Origin: Saccharothrix syringae
GTDB taxonomy: Bacteria; Actinomycetota; Actinomycetes; Mycobacteriales; Pseudonocardiaceae
DNA length: 64,000 nucleotides
Reading direction: 5' to 3'
Assembly (NCBI RefSeq): GCF_009498035.1
Contig: NZ_CP034550.1
Location: 6,014,001 to 6,078,000, forward strand
Position numbers and translations under genes: made by a program. Under the pieces are notes generated by a model that saw only the letters and a list, made by a program, of their open reading frames with translations, was not told where the DNA came from and made no database searches. The number at the start of each line of letters is the position of its first letter. Within the stretch, counting starts at the first letter, position 1. Positions 1 through 10,122 of the stretch are shown piece by piece.

Positions 1-3000
1 AACAGCCCGCAGCCGGGCACCTCGCCCTCCGGCAGGACCCCGGGTCACAACGCTCCTGGTCACAGCGCTCCCAGCCATAACTCGCCGAGCCACAGCACCC
101 CCAGCCACAGCACCCCCAGCCACAACTCACCCAGCTACAGCACTCCGTCCGGCGCCCCCGGCCACACCAGCCCGAGCGGAAACGCCCCGAGCCCGACCCG
201 CCCCGATCACACCTCGGCCTCCACCGCCGCCGCACCACCCCGGGCGGACCAACCGCACACCCCCACGTCCCCCAGCCCCCACCACACCTCCCCCACCGGT
301 CAGCCCACCCCCGGCGGCATGCCCAGCAGCCCCGGCACGCACGGCGGCTCGCCCAGTGGCGGCGGTCCGAGCCCGCGCCCCAGCAGCGGCGGCTGGACCG
401 GAACTCCGGGCAGCAGGGGCGACCTGGGCTCCAGCGTCCCGCCCGCCCGCACCCCCGACGGCCCTCGCCCTTCGGGCCACACCCCGTCACACACCAACCC
501 GTCCCACGCTGGCCCGTCCCACGCCACCCCGCCGCACAGCACCCAGCCGCACGCCGGCCCGTCGCCAACCGGTCCCGGCCAGCACGGTCCCGGCCAGCAC
601 ACCCCGAACCGCCCCGGCCCCACCCAGCAACCTCCGCACCCCCGCCCAGGCCAGCCCAACTACGGCCCACCGCCGCAACGCGGCCCCCAGCAGCCGACCA
701 GGCCCGCCACACCGCACCAGCCACCCGCCCCGAGGCACACCCCGGACGCCGTGCCACCACGCCGCCAGCCGGACGCGTGGACCCCACCGCGCCGCGAGCC
801 CGACAACATCCCCGCCCCTCGCCGCGACCCGGAAGCCTGGACGCCGCCACACCGCGACCCCGACAGCAACCTGGACCACACCCCGCACCCCGACCAGCCC
901 CACCCCGACCAGCCGAGCATCGACGAGGCCCACGCCCGCCACGGCGAAACCACCCCCGCCGGCATCTCCCACCACCGCGGCGACCCCACCATGGGCGACC
1001 TCCCCCACCGCGTCCCCCACGACCCCCGCTACTTCACCGCCGACGTCCACATCACCCCCGACGGCCACGCCCGCATCGGCAACCACACCTACACCCCCGA
1101 GCAATACGGCGACCTCCTGCGCCGCCACGGCTGGAACGGCCACACCCCCCTCCGCCTCATCGGCTGCGACGCCGCCACCAACGACTTCGCCCACCGCCTC
1201 TCCCGCCACACCGGCGCCGACGTCCTCGCCCCCACCAAACCCGCCTGGACCGACACCCACGGCCGCGTCTACACCAGCGACGCCGAACTCGCCCCCGACG
1301 GCACCCGCCACCCCCGCATCCCACCCAACGGCGAATGGCACACCCACCACCCCGACGGCACCACCACCACAACAACCAACGACGGCTACGCCCCCAACAC
1401 CCCCGACAACCACAAAACCGACCACACCACCCCCGACGGTGCCCGCGACCGCGGTCAGCAGGACGGCGGGTCGGACTGGCGCGACCGGCCGGGCCCGGTC
1501 ACCGGCAAGTCGCCGAACGACAAGCTCGCGGACCTGGACCACGTCAAGAAGCACTACCTGGTCCGGTACACCAACAACCGGTGGGAGCTCTACGTCAACC
1601 CTCACAGCGGCACCGACCTGGACGGCAGGGCACCGGACCCGGTCGACGTCTCGCCCGCGGACTGGGAGCCCCCGAAGCGCCCGGACGGCAAGGGGGACCT
1701 GGACAGCCTCACCCAGGAGGACTTCGAGAAGATCGAGCTGAAGTTCAAGGACGACCGCGAGACGTTCGACTCGCAGCCCCTCGAAGGCTCCACGGTCCAC
1801 GGCTCCCGCGACACCCTCTCGCCGGAGGAGCAGTGGGAGGCCGACCGGCTGGCCCACATGCGGCCGGGCGCCCAGGCCGGCTACAACGAGATCGACGCGC
1901 CGTTCGCCGTCGAACGCGCCAACGACAAGGTCGACGCCGCGCAGAAGAAGCTCGACGAAGCCAACGCCAGCGGTGAACCGGCCCGCATCAGCAAGGCGGA
2001 GGAGGAGCTGGCCAAGGCGCAGCAGGCGCGCGACAAGGTGGTCGCGGAGGCACCCGTCCGGGAGGCCGAGGCGAGGCTGGCCAAGGCCCTGGAGTCCCAG
2101 CAGGGCATCGAGTCGTCCCGGCGGGCGCAGGCCGAGGTCGACGAGCGCTTCGCCGGCGCGAGCCCGGAGGAGATCCGGCGGCACGCCGAGGAGGGCGCGC
2201 TGTCGCGCAAGTACGTGGCCGAAGCGCACGTCCGGCAGGCCGAGGCCGACCTGGCCAACGCGCGCCGCGACCTGGCCGACAGCAGGGTCCGCGACGCCGA
2301 GGCCGACCTGGACCGGGCCCGCGCCGACGGGAAGGACACGACCCAGGCCCAGGCCGACCTCGACCGCGCCAGGCAGGACGCCGCCGAAAAAGCCGAGGCC
2401 GCCAGGAAGACCGACGCCGACGCCGCGCTGGCCAGGCAGCGGGAAGCCGAGTTCAACGTCAGGCAGGCCGAGGCCGAGCTGGAGCACGCCCGCAGGGCCG
2501 CGGACGACCCCAACGCGGAAGCCGCGCGGGCCGAACGGTCCGTCGAGGAGGCCCGCGACAGGCTGAAGGCAGCCCGCGAGCACGAGGCCAACGCCTCCCC
2601 GGCCGACAAACCCGAGGCCGAGGCCGCGGTCCGGCGCGCCGAGGCGGACCTGGTCGCGGCGCGGGACGCCGAGACCAGGGCGGCCCGCGACACCCCGCAG
2701 ACGCCCGAGCAGCGGCAGGCGGACGCCGACCGTGCGGTCCGCGACGCCGAGGCCAGGCTCGACGCCGCCCGCCAAGTCGACCCGTCGCAGCCGCCCCCGC
2801 CCCGGTCGACCGACCTGGACGAGTGGCGGCCGGACCGCGCCGGCGTCGGCCAGCTGCGCGGCGACGTGGGCGAGTCCATCGGCGGTTTCGCGATGGAACA
2901 CCGGGTCCGCGACCTCAACGCCGAGCGCGCCGACGCGGACCTGCCGCCGTTCGACCGGGTCGACGCCATGCCGGACCGGGGCGCGGGCCACCTCGACGGC

Positions 3001-3417
3001 GTCTACCGCAGCGAGCACCCGGACGGCACGGTCGAGCACCGCATCTACGAGGCGAAGGGCCCCAGCGCCGAGCTGATCCGCGCCGACGGCTACATGCAGG
3101 GCCACCCCGGGTACCTGGACCGCACCCTGGACAAGCTGCTGAACAAGGCCAACGAACGGGAGGAACTGGCCCGCACCGCCTCCGACGCCGAGCTGATGAA
3201 GAAGTACGGCACGACCGACCGGCAACGCCTGCAGGACGAGGCCGTCGCCGAGCGCAAGGCGGTGGAGGAACTGATCGAGGCGCGCCGCCTGGACAAACTG
3301 GACGGCGGCCAACGCGTGCGCTACTTCAAGGCCCAGGCGCAGGTCGAGACCCCGCCCGGCGACCCGAAGCCCCGCTACGCCGGCTACGAGGAGAACGAGT
3401 TCGACCTGTCCCTGTGA
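1..3417 (+). CDS. Polymorphic toxin-like protein, C-terminal part (5' end outside window)
   Basis: The frame is open from base 1, so the N-terminus lies upstream. The first ~950 bases encode a low-complexity Pro/Ser/His/Thr linker with PSHSTPSHS-type repeats. At about 1000-1390 is a compact domain with LIGCDAA, FAHRL, VLAPT and PPNGEW, an arrangement I associate with long actinobacterial polymorphic toxins; its role is not known to me. From about 1900 to 2780 the protein is a long Ala/Glu/Arg coiled coil. The last ~200 residues look like a PD-(D/E)xK nuclease: GESIGGF helix, then LDGVY (Asp codon at 2995) and YEAKG (Glu at 3049, Lys at 3055). The stop at 3415-3417 sits just before a shared terminator. 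A secreted or contact-dependent nuclease toxin is inferred. No immunity gene follows on the same strand. The export domain would be upstream and cannot be seen. Confidence 0.75.
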   Translation, partial: NSPQPGTSPSGRTPGHNAPGHSAPSHNSPSHSTPSHSTPSHNSPSYSTPSGAPGHTSPSGNAPSPTRPDHTSASTAAAPPRADQPHTPTSPSPHHTSPTGQPTPGGMPSSPGTHGGSPSGGGPSPRPSSGGWTGTPGSRGDLGSSVPPARTPDGPRPSGHTPSHTNPSHAGPSHATPPHSTQPHAGPSPTGPGQHGPGQHTPNRPGPTQQPPHPRPGQPNYGPPPQRGPQQPTRPATPHQPPAPRHTPDAVPPRRQPDAWTPPRREPDNIPAPRRDPEAWTPPHRDPDSNLDHTPHPDQPHPDQPSIDEAHARHGETTPAGISHHRGDPTMGDLPHRVPHDPRYFTADVHITPDGHARIGNHTYTPEQYGDLLRRHGWNGHTPLRLIGCDAATNDFAHRLSRHTGADVLAPTKPAWTDTHGRVYTSDAELAPDGTRHPRIPPNGEWHTHHPDGTTTTTTNDGYAPNTPDNHKTDHTTPDGARDRGQQDGGSDWRDRPGPVTGKSPNDKLADLDHVKKHYLVRYTNNRWELYVNPHSGTDLDGRAPDPVDVSPADWEPPKRPDGKGDLDSLTQEDFEKIELKFKDDRETFDSQPLEGSTVHGSRDTLSPEEQWEADRLAHMRPGAQAGYNEIDAPFAVERANDKVDAAQKKLDEANASGEPARISKAEEELAKAQQARDKVVAEAPVREAEARLAKALESQQGIESSRRAQAEVDERFAGASPEEIRRHAEEGALSRKYVAEAHVRQAEADLANARRDLADSRVRDAEADLDRARADGKDTTQAQADLDRARQDAAEKAEAARKTDADAALARQREAEFNVRQAEAELEHARRAADDPNAEAARAERSVEEARDRLKAAREHEANASPADKPEAEAAVRRAEADLVAARDAETRAARDTPQTPEQRQADADRAVRDAEARLDAARQVDPSQPPPPRSTDLDEWRPDRAGVGQLRGDVGESIGGFAMEHRVRDLNAERADADLPPFDRVDAMPDRGAGHLDGVYRSEHPDGTVEHRIYEAKGPSAELIRADGYMQGHPGYLDRTLDKLLNKANEREELARTASDAELMKKYGTTDRQRLQDEAVAERKAVEELIEARRLDKLDGGQRVRYFKAQAQVETPPGDPKPRYAGYEENEFDLSL

Positions 3418-3424
3418 CCACGCC

Positions 3425-3453
3425 GGGTGAGCGGCCCGCCGGGCCGCTCACCC
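3425..3453. terminator. Bidirectional terminator hairpin
   Basis: A perfect 13-bp inverted repeat (GGGTGAGCGGCCC and its complement, 3-nt loop) lies between two convergent genes. It overlaps the stop codon of the minus-strand gene, so it would serve both. There is no U-tract, as is common in actinomycetes. Confidence 0.7.
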
Positions 3454-6400
3454 GGCCGGGGAGTCCCGGTCGGGTGAGGTCCACCAGCGCCGGACCGCGT
3501 CGACGGCGTCGAGGACCCGTTCCGCGGTATCGGCGCCACCGAGGTCGTAGACCGCGGCGGGGACGTCGGCCAGCACCCGCTGGCAGCCGCCGAAGTCCAG
3601 CCCGGCCAGCATCCGGTGGACGATGTCCAGCTCCTGCTTGCCCAGCGCGTCGCCCCACAGCGCGCCGGCCTGGCGCAGCAGGTTCCACCGCGCCCGGGTG
3701 CCGCCCCGGGCCACGCCGACCACCTCGGCGAGCACCCGTTCCCGCAGCGGGCCGGTCAGGTGCAGGGCGACCGCGCCCCACACCGGCGTGATGTCGCATT
3801 CGCCGGGCAGTGCCCTGGTGGCGTTCAGCGCCTCGCCGATCAGCCGTTCGGGGACGCGCGGCACGTACCGGGCCAGCTCGGCGTGCTGCGGGGTCCTCGG
3901 CTCCTCGCCCACTGTCATTGGCGCCCAGCGCGGCGCTGATAGCGCCCAGCAGCGTGGTCAGCATCCGTTCCGGAACGTACCTGACGAGCCTGCCCGCCAC
4001 CTGTCCCAGCAAACTGTCGTTCTTGCCGAGGGTCCTCGCCAGGCCGATGGCCTCCGCGAGTACCTCGGAGGACCCTGGCGGTCGCATCTCGGCGGCGAGC
4101 GAGACCAGGAGCGCAACCCGATACGACACGGCTGGCGAGGTCCGCGCCACGTCCAGCGCGTCGTGAAGGATCTCGTCCCGCACTGGCTGCGGGAATCGGG
4201 TGGCCAGTCGTCCGAGCGCCCACACCCGCATGTTCACGTCGTCGATCGTGTCGGCGACGGTGCTCGACTCGTCCAACCGACAGCGCCTCGCCCACGAGGT
4301 GTTCGGGCAGGTGCGGTGCCAGTGCGCCCAGGGCGTGGGACCGGTAGAACCCATCGCTCATCCGCTTCGCCTCGGCGACGGCACGGGTCAGCTGCGCTTC
4401 CGCGAGCAGCGGCGCCAGCAGGCGGATTACGTGCGCTCGCTCCCCCTCGTCGATCTCGGCCGCGTTCGCCAATGCTTCCGACAGCACCTGTTCGCGCTCG
4501 GCGGCGAGGAGGTGGGCGGCGAGGTGCCGCAACACCCGTGCCCGCAGGCCCGGGTCGCGCACCAGCCGCGCCAACGCCAAGAGTTCGTCGGATCTCCGGC
4601 CTTGCAGGCAGTCCGTCGTCAACCTGACCAGGAGGTCTGCGAGTTGTTCCTCATCGTCGAGGGTGGCGGCTCCCGCGATCGCTTCCGTGATCACATCGTC
4701 TTGTTCGGCTTCCGGCAGGTACTCGGCGATCGCGCACAAAGCGATCACTTTCCCCGGCACGCTCTCAAGTCCCGTGGCCGCCGCCAGGGTGGGGGCCAAC
4801 AGGGAGGCGTGCCCATCACCGAGTTCACTCATGATCGTCAGCAGCGCCCGGATCCGCTCCCATGGATCCTCGGTGGCCAACGCCGTCTCCACCGCTTCAC
4901 GGGTCACCGCATCGCCAGAGGCGTCGTGTTGCGCCAGCTTGCACAGGGCCCAGACCCGATTGGGTGTGCCGGAAATCTGACGGGCGAGTGCCAGCGCCTC
5001 GTCGAGGAGTCCGTCGGGCAAGCACAGTGCGAGCCAGCTGAGGATCTTGGCGCGACCGAACCGGTCGTCCGTCGCACGGGCGATAGCGAGCACATCGGGC
5101 ACGAACGAGTCCGGGAGGTAATGCAGGAGCCGCACGACCGCGTCGGCCCGGGCCTGCTCGTCACCGATGGCGGTGGCCGTGGCGAACGCCTGGGCGAGCA
5201 GGTGGTCGGGCAGGTGCGGTGCGAGCGCGCCGACCTGCTCGGCCCGCTGGACCCCGTCGGTGATCGCGCGCACCGCGGCGAGGGCGTCGGCGAGCGCAGT
5301 GGTCCGGTCCGGTTCGGGCAGGTGGTCGAGCAGCCCGGTCAGCGCCCGCGCGCGGTCACCGGGCACGTGCAGGTGACGGGCGTGGGCCAGGGCGCGGGTG
5401 TGCGGCCAGACGCCGGAGGTGACCAGCCGCAGCAGCAGCGGGACCGGGACGTTCGCGGTCAGCGTGGTAACGCCCGCGGTGATCAGGGCGTAGCGGATCT
5501 CCAGCGCGATACCCGGCGCCGGACGCCCCGCCACCACCCGGCCGTCGGTGTCGGCTTCGGCGTGCCGCCGGGCGCGGGCCACGTCGGCCAGGTAGTCGTC
5601 CACCGTGCCACGGCTGTTGTGTGCGTCGAACCAGAGGTTGCGGGACGTGCCCGGACCGGTGGCCCGCTCACAGGCGAGCACGCGGTGCACCTCCCCGACA
5701 CGGCCCGCCGCGGCGAGGTGGTGGGTCAGGTGCCGCAGCGCGTAGCCGCCGTCCGCGCCCGCCACCGCCGGGTCGTCGCCCAGGCGGGCGAGCCCGGTGC
5801 CGAGCCCGCCGAACAGGTCCAGGTAGTGGTCGGCGATGCGGTCGTGGGCCTCGCGGGTGGCCGCCGCCAGCTCCCCGACCCGGGACCGGACCCCGTCGAC
5901 CACGTGCCCACGCAGCATTCCGGCCAGGAACTCCCGCAGGCTGGTGTGGTAGATCCCGTAACAGCCGCCGTCGTCGGTGAGGAACGGTCGCAGCCGCCCC
6001 GCGCACAGCTCGCTCACTGCGGCGCGGTCGGTCACCCCGGCGAGCCGGGCCAGGCCGTCGACGGTCAGCGGTTCGGCGGCCGCAGCCGGCGTGCCGAGCA
6101 CCGGCAGGCGCACCCGCGACCACGCGGCCTCGTCCCGGGACGCCGACAGGCACTCGAAGTAGTAGTGCGCCAAGTCCCCTGGCAGCAGGTCGAGCTCGGC
6201 GGGGCTGCGCGCGCCGTACCGGATCTCGTCGAGCACGTACCGCGAGTACACCCACACCCCGCCGCAGCGCTCGACCAGGTCGCGGACCAGCGCCCTGACC
6301 GGCACGCGGTGCCGCGCCAGCAGCGACGCCAGCGGCTCGGCGCCCGCCGCGGCGGTGAGGAACCGGCGCAGGTCGGCGGTGTTGCTCCGGTCCCCCGCCC

Positions 6401-7083
6401 CGATCGACAACGCCTGCCACGGCCGGCGCAGCGCGGGCAGGTCGGTGCCGGTGCGGCAGGTCACCACGAAGAACGCGCCGCGCGGCAGCGTGGACGGCAG
6501 CCCGAGCGGCAGGTCACCGGCGACGTGCGTCGAGCCCGTCCACCACGACGACCAGCGGCTCCCCCGCGGCCCGGGCCACCTCCGCGGCCTCGACCAGGAC
6601 CTGCTCGAACCAACCGGGTTCGCCCGCGGTCTCCGGCAGCAGCCCGCCGGGCGCGAAGCGCTCGTCGAGGTCGAAGCGGGCGATCAGCTGGACGGCGAGG
6701 TTGCGCAGCGCGGTCGCCGCGACCCGCCCCCGCCGCCTGCGGGTGAAGTGGCACGGCCAGTCGCGCGCCCGGGCCGGCCACGCCGTGAACGCCGATTTCC
6801 CCAGCCCGGCGGCGGCCTCCACCAGCACGTAACCGCGGTCGTGGTGGCGGAGGAACCGGTCGACCCCGGCGACCAGCCAGTCCCGGCCGACGAAGTGCTC
6901 GGTGCCGACCTCGTCGAACACCGGCCGCGGGTCCAGCCACACGTCGCGCAGCCGGGCGAACCGGCCCACGAACACGTCGCCGGTGATGACGTCGCCGCCC
7001 GCCTGCACCACGGTCGAGCCGATGGCGGTGGCGCTCTGGCCGACCACCGGCGCGGCCCGCTGCCCCGGTCGCCGCACCACCGG
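3448..7083 (-). pseudogene. STAND/NACHT-type NTPase with helical repeats, broken by three frameshifts
   Basis: Read right to left, the gene starts at a GTG pair near 7080-7083. It encodes VVQAGGDVITGDVF, then the P-loop AAAGLGKS and a Walker B-like VVVVDGLD. The frame breaks near 6525, where the continuation LPLGLPSTLPRG lies in another frame. About 700 residues of winged-helix and degenerate helical repeats follow (recurring HLPEHLVGEAL-type units). The frame breaks again near 4277 and near 3916, after which repeats resume to the stop at 3448. Each junction needs one inserted base or two lost. Restored, the product would be about 1,200 residues with the usual STAND order: short signalling motif, NTPase, sensor repeats. 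Either a decayed signalling/defence gene or three local sequence errors would explain it; neighbouring long genes are intact, which favours decay. Confidence 0.75.
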
Positions 7084-7196
7084 AATGGCGCCGCCCGCGC
7101 CCGCACCCCGGCGCGGTCGGGTTCACCCGGCTGCCGCCGGACCCGCCCCGCGTCGTCGCGGCCCTGCCGCCCGTGCCCCCGCTCGGAGGCGGCCGG

Positions 7197-8354
7197 TCAC
7201 CGCGGTTCGGCGGCCGCCCCCACCTCCGGTGGCAGGGGCGACCGCCCTGCGGCCTCCCACCGCTCGCGCAGGTCGGTGGGAATGGACAGGGTGGTGGACT
7301 GGCCGTTGGTCAGGTTGCGGACGCTGCCACCGAGCAGCAGCGCGCCGGCGCGGTCGAGGATCGTGGTGGCCAGGGCGCTGCTGTCCTCGGAACGCTCCAG
7401 CAGGCGGACCAGGCGGGTGCCCACCCCCACCGCGCGGCCCCAGCCGCGGGAGTCCGGGACCTGCATCCAGTCGGCGACCTCGGGGTTGACGACCTGCCGG
7501 ACCATGGCGGCGACGATGCCGTCGAAGAGCTTGCCGGGGAACAGCCCCTCGTAGAGGTCGAGCAGGTGGCGGGTGAGCACCACGCCCTCCGGCGACGGCC
7601 CGTAGGCGGCTTCGACCACCGTGGCGCTCAGCTCGCGCGCGTCCTCGATCGACTCGGGCACGGCCTCGGCGGGGATGCCGAGCATGGCGCCCGCGGCCCG
7701 CCACACGTAGTAGTAGTCCTGCGCCTCCTGCTCGGTGACGGAGATGCCGATGCGGCGCATGCCCTCGACCACCTGCACGGAGAAGATCAGCAGGGCACCG
7801 ACCATGTCCTGCCGGCACACGGGCACGCCGTCGGCCTCGACGTCCCAGCGGCCGGACGCGATGAGGAAGTGGCGCACGGCGGCGTGGATGAGGCGCGTCT
7901 TCTGGATGGTGGGCACGAACGACCCGCCGGAGCCGAAAGCGTCGCGGCCCATCATGTTCATGACGAACTGGGAGGTCTCCGACAGCCGCCTCTGGGGCTG
8001 GTCCAGGCCGTGGGTCAGGGTGAGCGCCCGGGCCCCTCGCGCGTGCGCGTAGCAGTTGATCATCGCGCCGAAGGTGAGCACCGAGGCGACGTGCATCCCG
8101 TCGTCGACGAAGAAGTCGTAGGCCCGCGCGATCCGGTCGGGCTCCACCCACGCCGGCGGGGCGTCGGTGGCGACCAGGAACTCCCGCACCGGCCCGGGCA
8201 GCTGCTCGGGGATCGGTTGGTCGTTGGCGCGGAAGTGCTCCAGCACCTCGTTGACCAGGTCCACCCGGTTCGTCGCGACCAGGTCGGCGACCACGGCGTC
8301 GGCGAGGGGGTCGCCCTGGAACTTCAGGGCCTCGAAAGCGGCTGCGTCGATCAC
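7197..8354 (-). CDS. DUF2236 / mpaB-Lcp-type oxygenase-like protein
   Basis: A 385-residue protein resembling the DUF2236 family, which includes latex-clearing protein Lcp and the fungal mpaB oxygenase; characterised members use b-type haem. Visible family features are the TRLIHAAVR helix (Arg and His of the haem/active-site region), the QDMVGALLIFSVQVVEG helix and an all-helical make-up. I chose the GTG at 8354 (VIDAAAFEAL) because GAAGGGTGG precedes it at good spacing; a longer frame to 8450 would cross the probable promoter. No signal peptide is visible from this start. It is divergent from the LEG1-like gene at 8578, so the pair may share a control region. The substrate is unknown. Confidence 0.8.
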   Translation of the reverse strand: MIDAAAFEALKFQGDPLADAVVADLVATNRVDLVNEVLEHFRANDQPIPEQLPGPVREFLVATDAPPAWVEPDRIARAYDFFVDDGMHVASVLTFGAMINCYAHARGARALTLTHGLDQPQRRLSETSQFVMNMMGRDAFGSGGSFVPTIQKTRLIHAAVRHFLIASGRWDVEADGVPVCRQDMVGALLIFSVQVVEGMRRIGISVTEQEAQDYYYVWRAAGAMLGIPAEAVPESIEDARELSATVVEAAYGPSPEGVVLTRHLLDLYEGLFPGKLFDGIVAAMVRQVVNPEVADWMQVPDSRGWGRAVGVGTRLVRLLERSEDSSALATTILDRAGALLLGGSVRNLTNGQSTTLSIPTDLRERWEAAGRSPLPPEVGAAAEPR

Positions 8355-8577
8355 CGGGGCCACCCTTCGCTCGTGGGAACCCCCACTCCACTCCCCGCGC
8401 GCCCGGCGCACCAGAACACGACCAGGTGAAACGCCACGCCCAACCGCCACGTTCCGTGGGCGGACCGCACAAAGCGGAAACCGAACGGAGAAAAAGCGGA
8501 GCCCCGGAGGGTGATCTCACGACTGTGCGACCGGTTGCCGGTGGACACCCGCCGGGGTGCTGCGAAGAATCCCGCCC

Positions 8578-9519
8578 ATGGCCCACCCCGAGGAGCTGGC
8601 GGAGCTGGACCTGTACCCGGTCTGGGCGACGGCGCCGGAGCTGGAGGGTGCGTTCGACCCGTTCCGCTTCGAGCAGCGGATGGCCGCCTACCGGCTGATG
8701 ATCCGCAACACCAACCCGGCGGACGGGTTCGGCGCCGACAACCGGCGCAACCCCCTGTGGGGCCTGATGTTCCAGCACCAGTGGCAGCTGCGCAGCGGCC
8801 GGCTCGGCGCCGGCGCCCCGCGGGACGGGCGGATCGACCCGGACGCGCCGTGGGGCTACGGCAACTACGCGCTCAGCGCCATCCCGTGGCTGGGTGCCGC
8901 GGCCGCCGGGGTGGTGCCGGCCCTGCCGGTCGCCGACCCGCCGGGCCCGTCCCGGTTCCGGTACGTGACGGGCGGGGTCGTGCCGGACGAGCTGGTCGGC
9001 GCGGTGGCCGACTGGCGCGACTACTTCACCCTGGTGGCCGGGAACGGGTCGGCGGACCCGGAACCGGCGCGCCTGGCCCTGTGGAAGGCGCACAAGACGT
9101 GCCTGGACGTGGTGGCCGGCGTGCTCGCCGACGTCGACACCGCCCCCTGGCCCGACCTGGAGATCACCTTCCTGCGCGGCTGGTGCCGGATGGTCGACTA
9201 CCTGTGGGCGGCGGCCTGGCCGACCGACTTCGCCTCCATGACCGCCCACGGCCTCGACGTGCTGCCCGAGTCGCTGCTCACCGGGCCCGGGGACGTGGAC
9301 GCGCTGCCGGCCAAGGCGCGCAGCAACGTCGTCAACGTCCTGCGGCTGGCCACCACCCCCCGGTGGCGCTACAACCTGAACCTGCTGCTGTGGCAGCGGA
9401 TCATGCGCACCCGCGAGGCCCGCGACCAGGTGCTGCCGCTGCTCGACGCGGTGTTCGACCCGCGACCGGACAACCGGGCCGAGCGCCGCAGGCTCCTCGT
9501 CCACCTGCTGCGCCCCTGA
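8578..9519 (+). CDS. LEG1-like protein
   Basis: A 313-residue protein matching by eye the LEG1 (liver-enriched gene 1) family known mainly from vertebrates. Shared blocks are LYPVWATAP near the N-terminus, then FEQRMAAYRLMI, DNRRNPLWGL and QHQWQLRSGRL, followed by GNYALSAIPWL. In animal LEG1 I recall the corresponding order of YPERM.MYKILL, NILWGL and WQYRTGRL. The function of bacterial members is not known to me. The ATG at 8578 (MAHPEEL) is preferred; GTG 8557 would add seven residues. It has no signal peptide, whereas animal LEG1 is secreted. It is divergent from the DUF2236 gene and convergent with the HxlR gene. Confidence 0.65.
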   Translation: MAHPEELAELDLYPVWATAPELEGAFDPFRFEQRMAAYRLMIRNTNPADGFGADNRRNPLWGLMFQHQWQLRSGRLGAGAPRDGRIDPDAPWGYGNYALSAIPWLGAAAAGVVPALPVADPPGPSRFRYVTGGVVPDELVGAVADWRDYFTLVAGNGSADPEPARLALWKAHKTCLDVVAGVLADVDTAPWPDLEITFLRGWCRMVDYLWAAAWPTDFASMTAHGLDVLPESLLTGPGDVDALPAKARSNVVNVLRLATTPRWRYNLNLLLWQRIMRTREARDQVLPLLDAVFDPRPDNRAERRRLLVHLLRP

Positions 9520-9531
9520 CCCCGGCACCGG

Positions 9532-10056
9532 TCACCCCGGCCGGCGCACCGGTCGGTCCGGACGGGGCCCCGCGAGCAGTTCCGCGACCAACCGGGTCCC
9601 CGGGGCCGCCCGGCCACCCGGCCCCGGCAGCGGGAGCACGTCGTCGGCGTGCAGTTCCCCGCCGCAGTGGGAACAGGCCACCACCGGGGTCGCCACGTGG
9701 TCGCAGGTGGTGTGCCGCAGGCGCAGCGGTGCGCCGTCCGGGGCCAGGTGCCGGTCGCCCCAGGCCAGGAGGCTGACGACGACGCCGTAGAGGTCCTTGC
9801 CCGCCCCGGTCAGGTGGTACTCGTGGCGAACGGGGTGCTCCTGGTACTTCCGGCGCTCGACCAGACCGGCGTCCACCAGCGTGGCGAGGCGGTCGGCCAG
9901 GGTGTTGGTCGCGATGCCCAGGTCCGCGGTGAACTGGTCGAAGCGGGTCAGGCCCAGGAACAGGTCGCGCAGCACGAGCAGGGTCCACGGGTCGCCGACG
10001 ATGTTCGCGGTGCGGGCCACGGAGCACGCCATGGCGCTGAAGCGGTCTCTGGGCAT
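9532..10056 (-). CDS. HxlR-family winged-helix regulator
   Basis: A 174-residue DNA-binding protein. The N-terminal ~100 residues hold the HxlR winged helix: CSVARTANIVGDPWTLLVLRDL, with LTRFDQF, TNTLADRL, LVDAGLVERR and YHLTGAGKDL. The extended C-terminus contains CDH and CSHCGG, possibly a metal or redox site. The Cys at the start of the motif is where redox-sensing HxlR proteins often carry their switch. The ATG is at 10056. It is divergent from the SnoaL-like gene, with two near-identical inverted repeats between the starts, so autoregulation and control of that neighbour is likely. Confidence 0.88.
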   Translation of the reverse strand: MPRDRFSAMACSVARTANIVGDPWTLLVLRDLFLGLTRFDQFTADLGIATNTLADRLATLVDAGLVERRKYQEHPVRHEYHLTGAGKDLYGVVVSLLAWGDRHLAPDGAPLRLRHTTCDHVATPVVACSHCGGELHADDVLPLPGPGGRAAPGTRLVAELLAGPRPDRPVRRPG

Positions 10057-10072
10057 GCCGCGGATCCTAGTC

Positions 10073-10122
10073 GATTGCAAAGAGCAAGTCGGCAGCTCTA
10101 AGGTCACTTGCGATTCGCAAGT
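10073..10122. promoter_or_regulatory. Twin operator sites, ACTTGC-N5-GCAAGT type
   Basis: The site at 10106-10122 is a perfect inverted repeat, ACTTGCGA-T-TCGCAAGT. A second copy at 10073-10089, GATTGC-AAAGA-GCAAGT, keeps the right arm exactly and four of six bases of the left arm. Their centres are 33 bp apart, about three helical turns. Both lie between the HxlR start and the GTG of the divergent gene, the expected place for its operators. Confidence 0.7.

Noticed and set aside
1..180. Repeated CCCAGCCACA units taken at first for a CRISPR-like or regulatory repeat
   Set aside because: They are in-frame codons for a PSHSTPS linker, with irregular spacing and no spacers.
487..3312. Minus-strand ORF of 941 codons opposite the toxin-like gene
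   Set aside because: It mirrors the high-GC third positions of the plus-strand gene, has Gly/Val/Arg-rich composition and no recognisable domain.
3900..3930. Programmed frameshift in the STAND gene
   Set aside because: No slippery heptamer is present and two further breaks occur in the same gene, so decay or error is simpler.
4200..6746. Plus-strand ORF of 848 codons opposite the STAND gene
   Set aside because: The P-loop, Walker B and helical repeats are on the minus strand; this frame is its antisense shadow.
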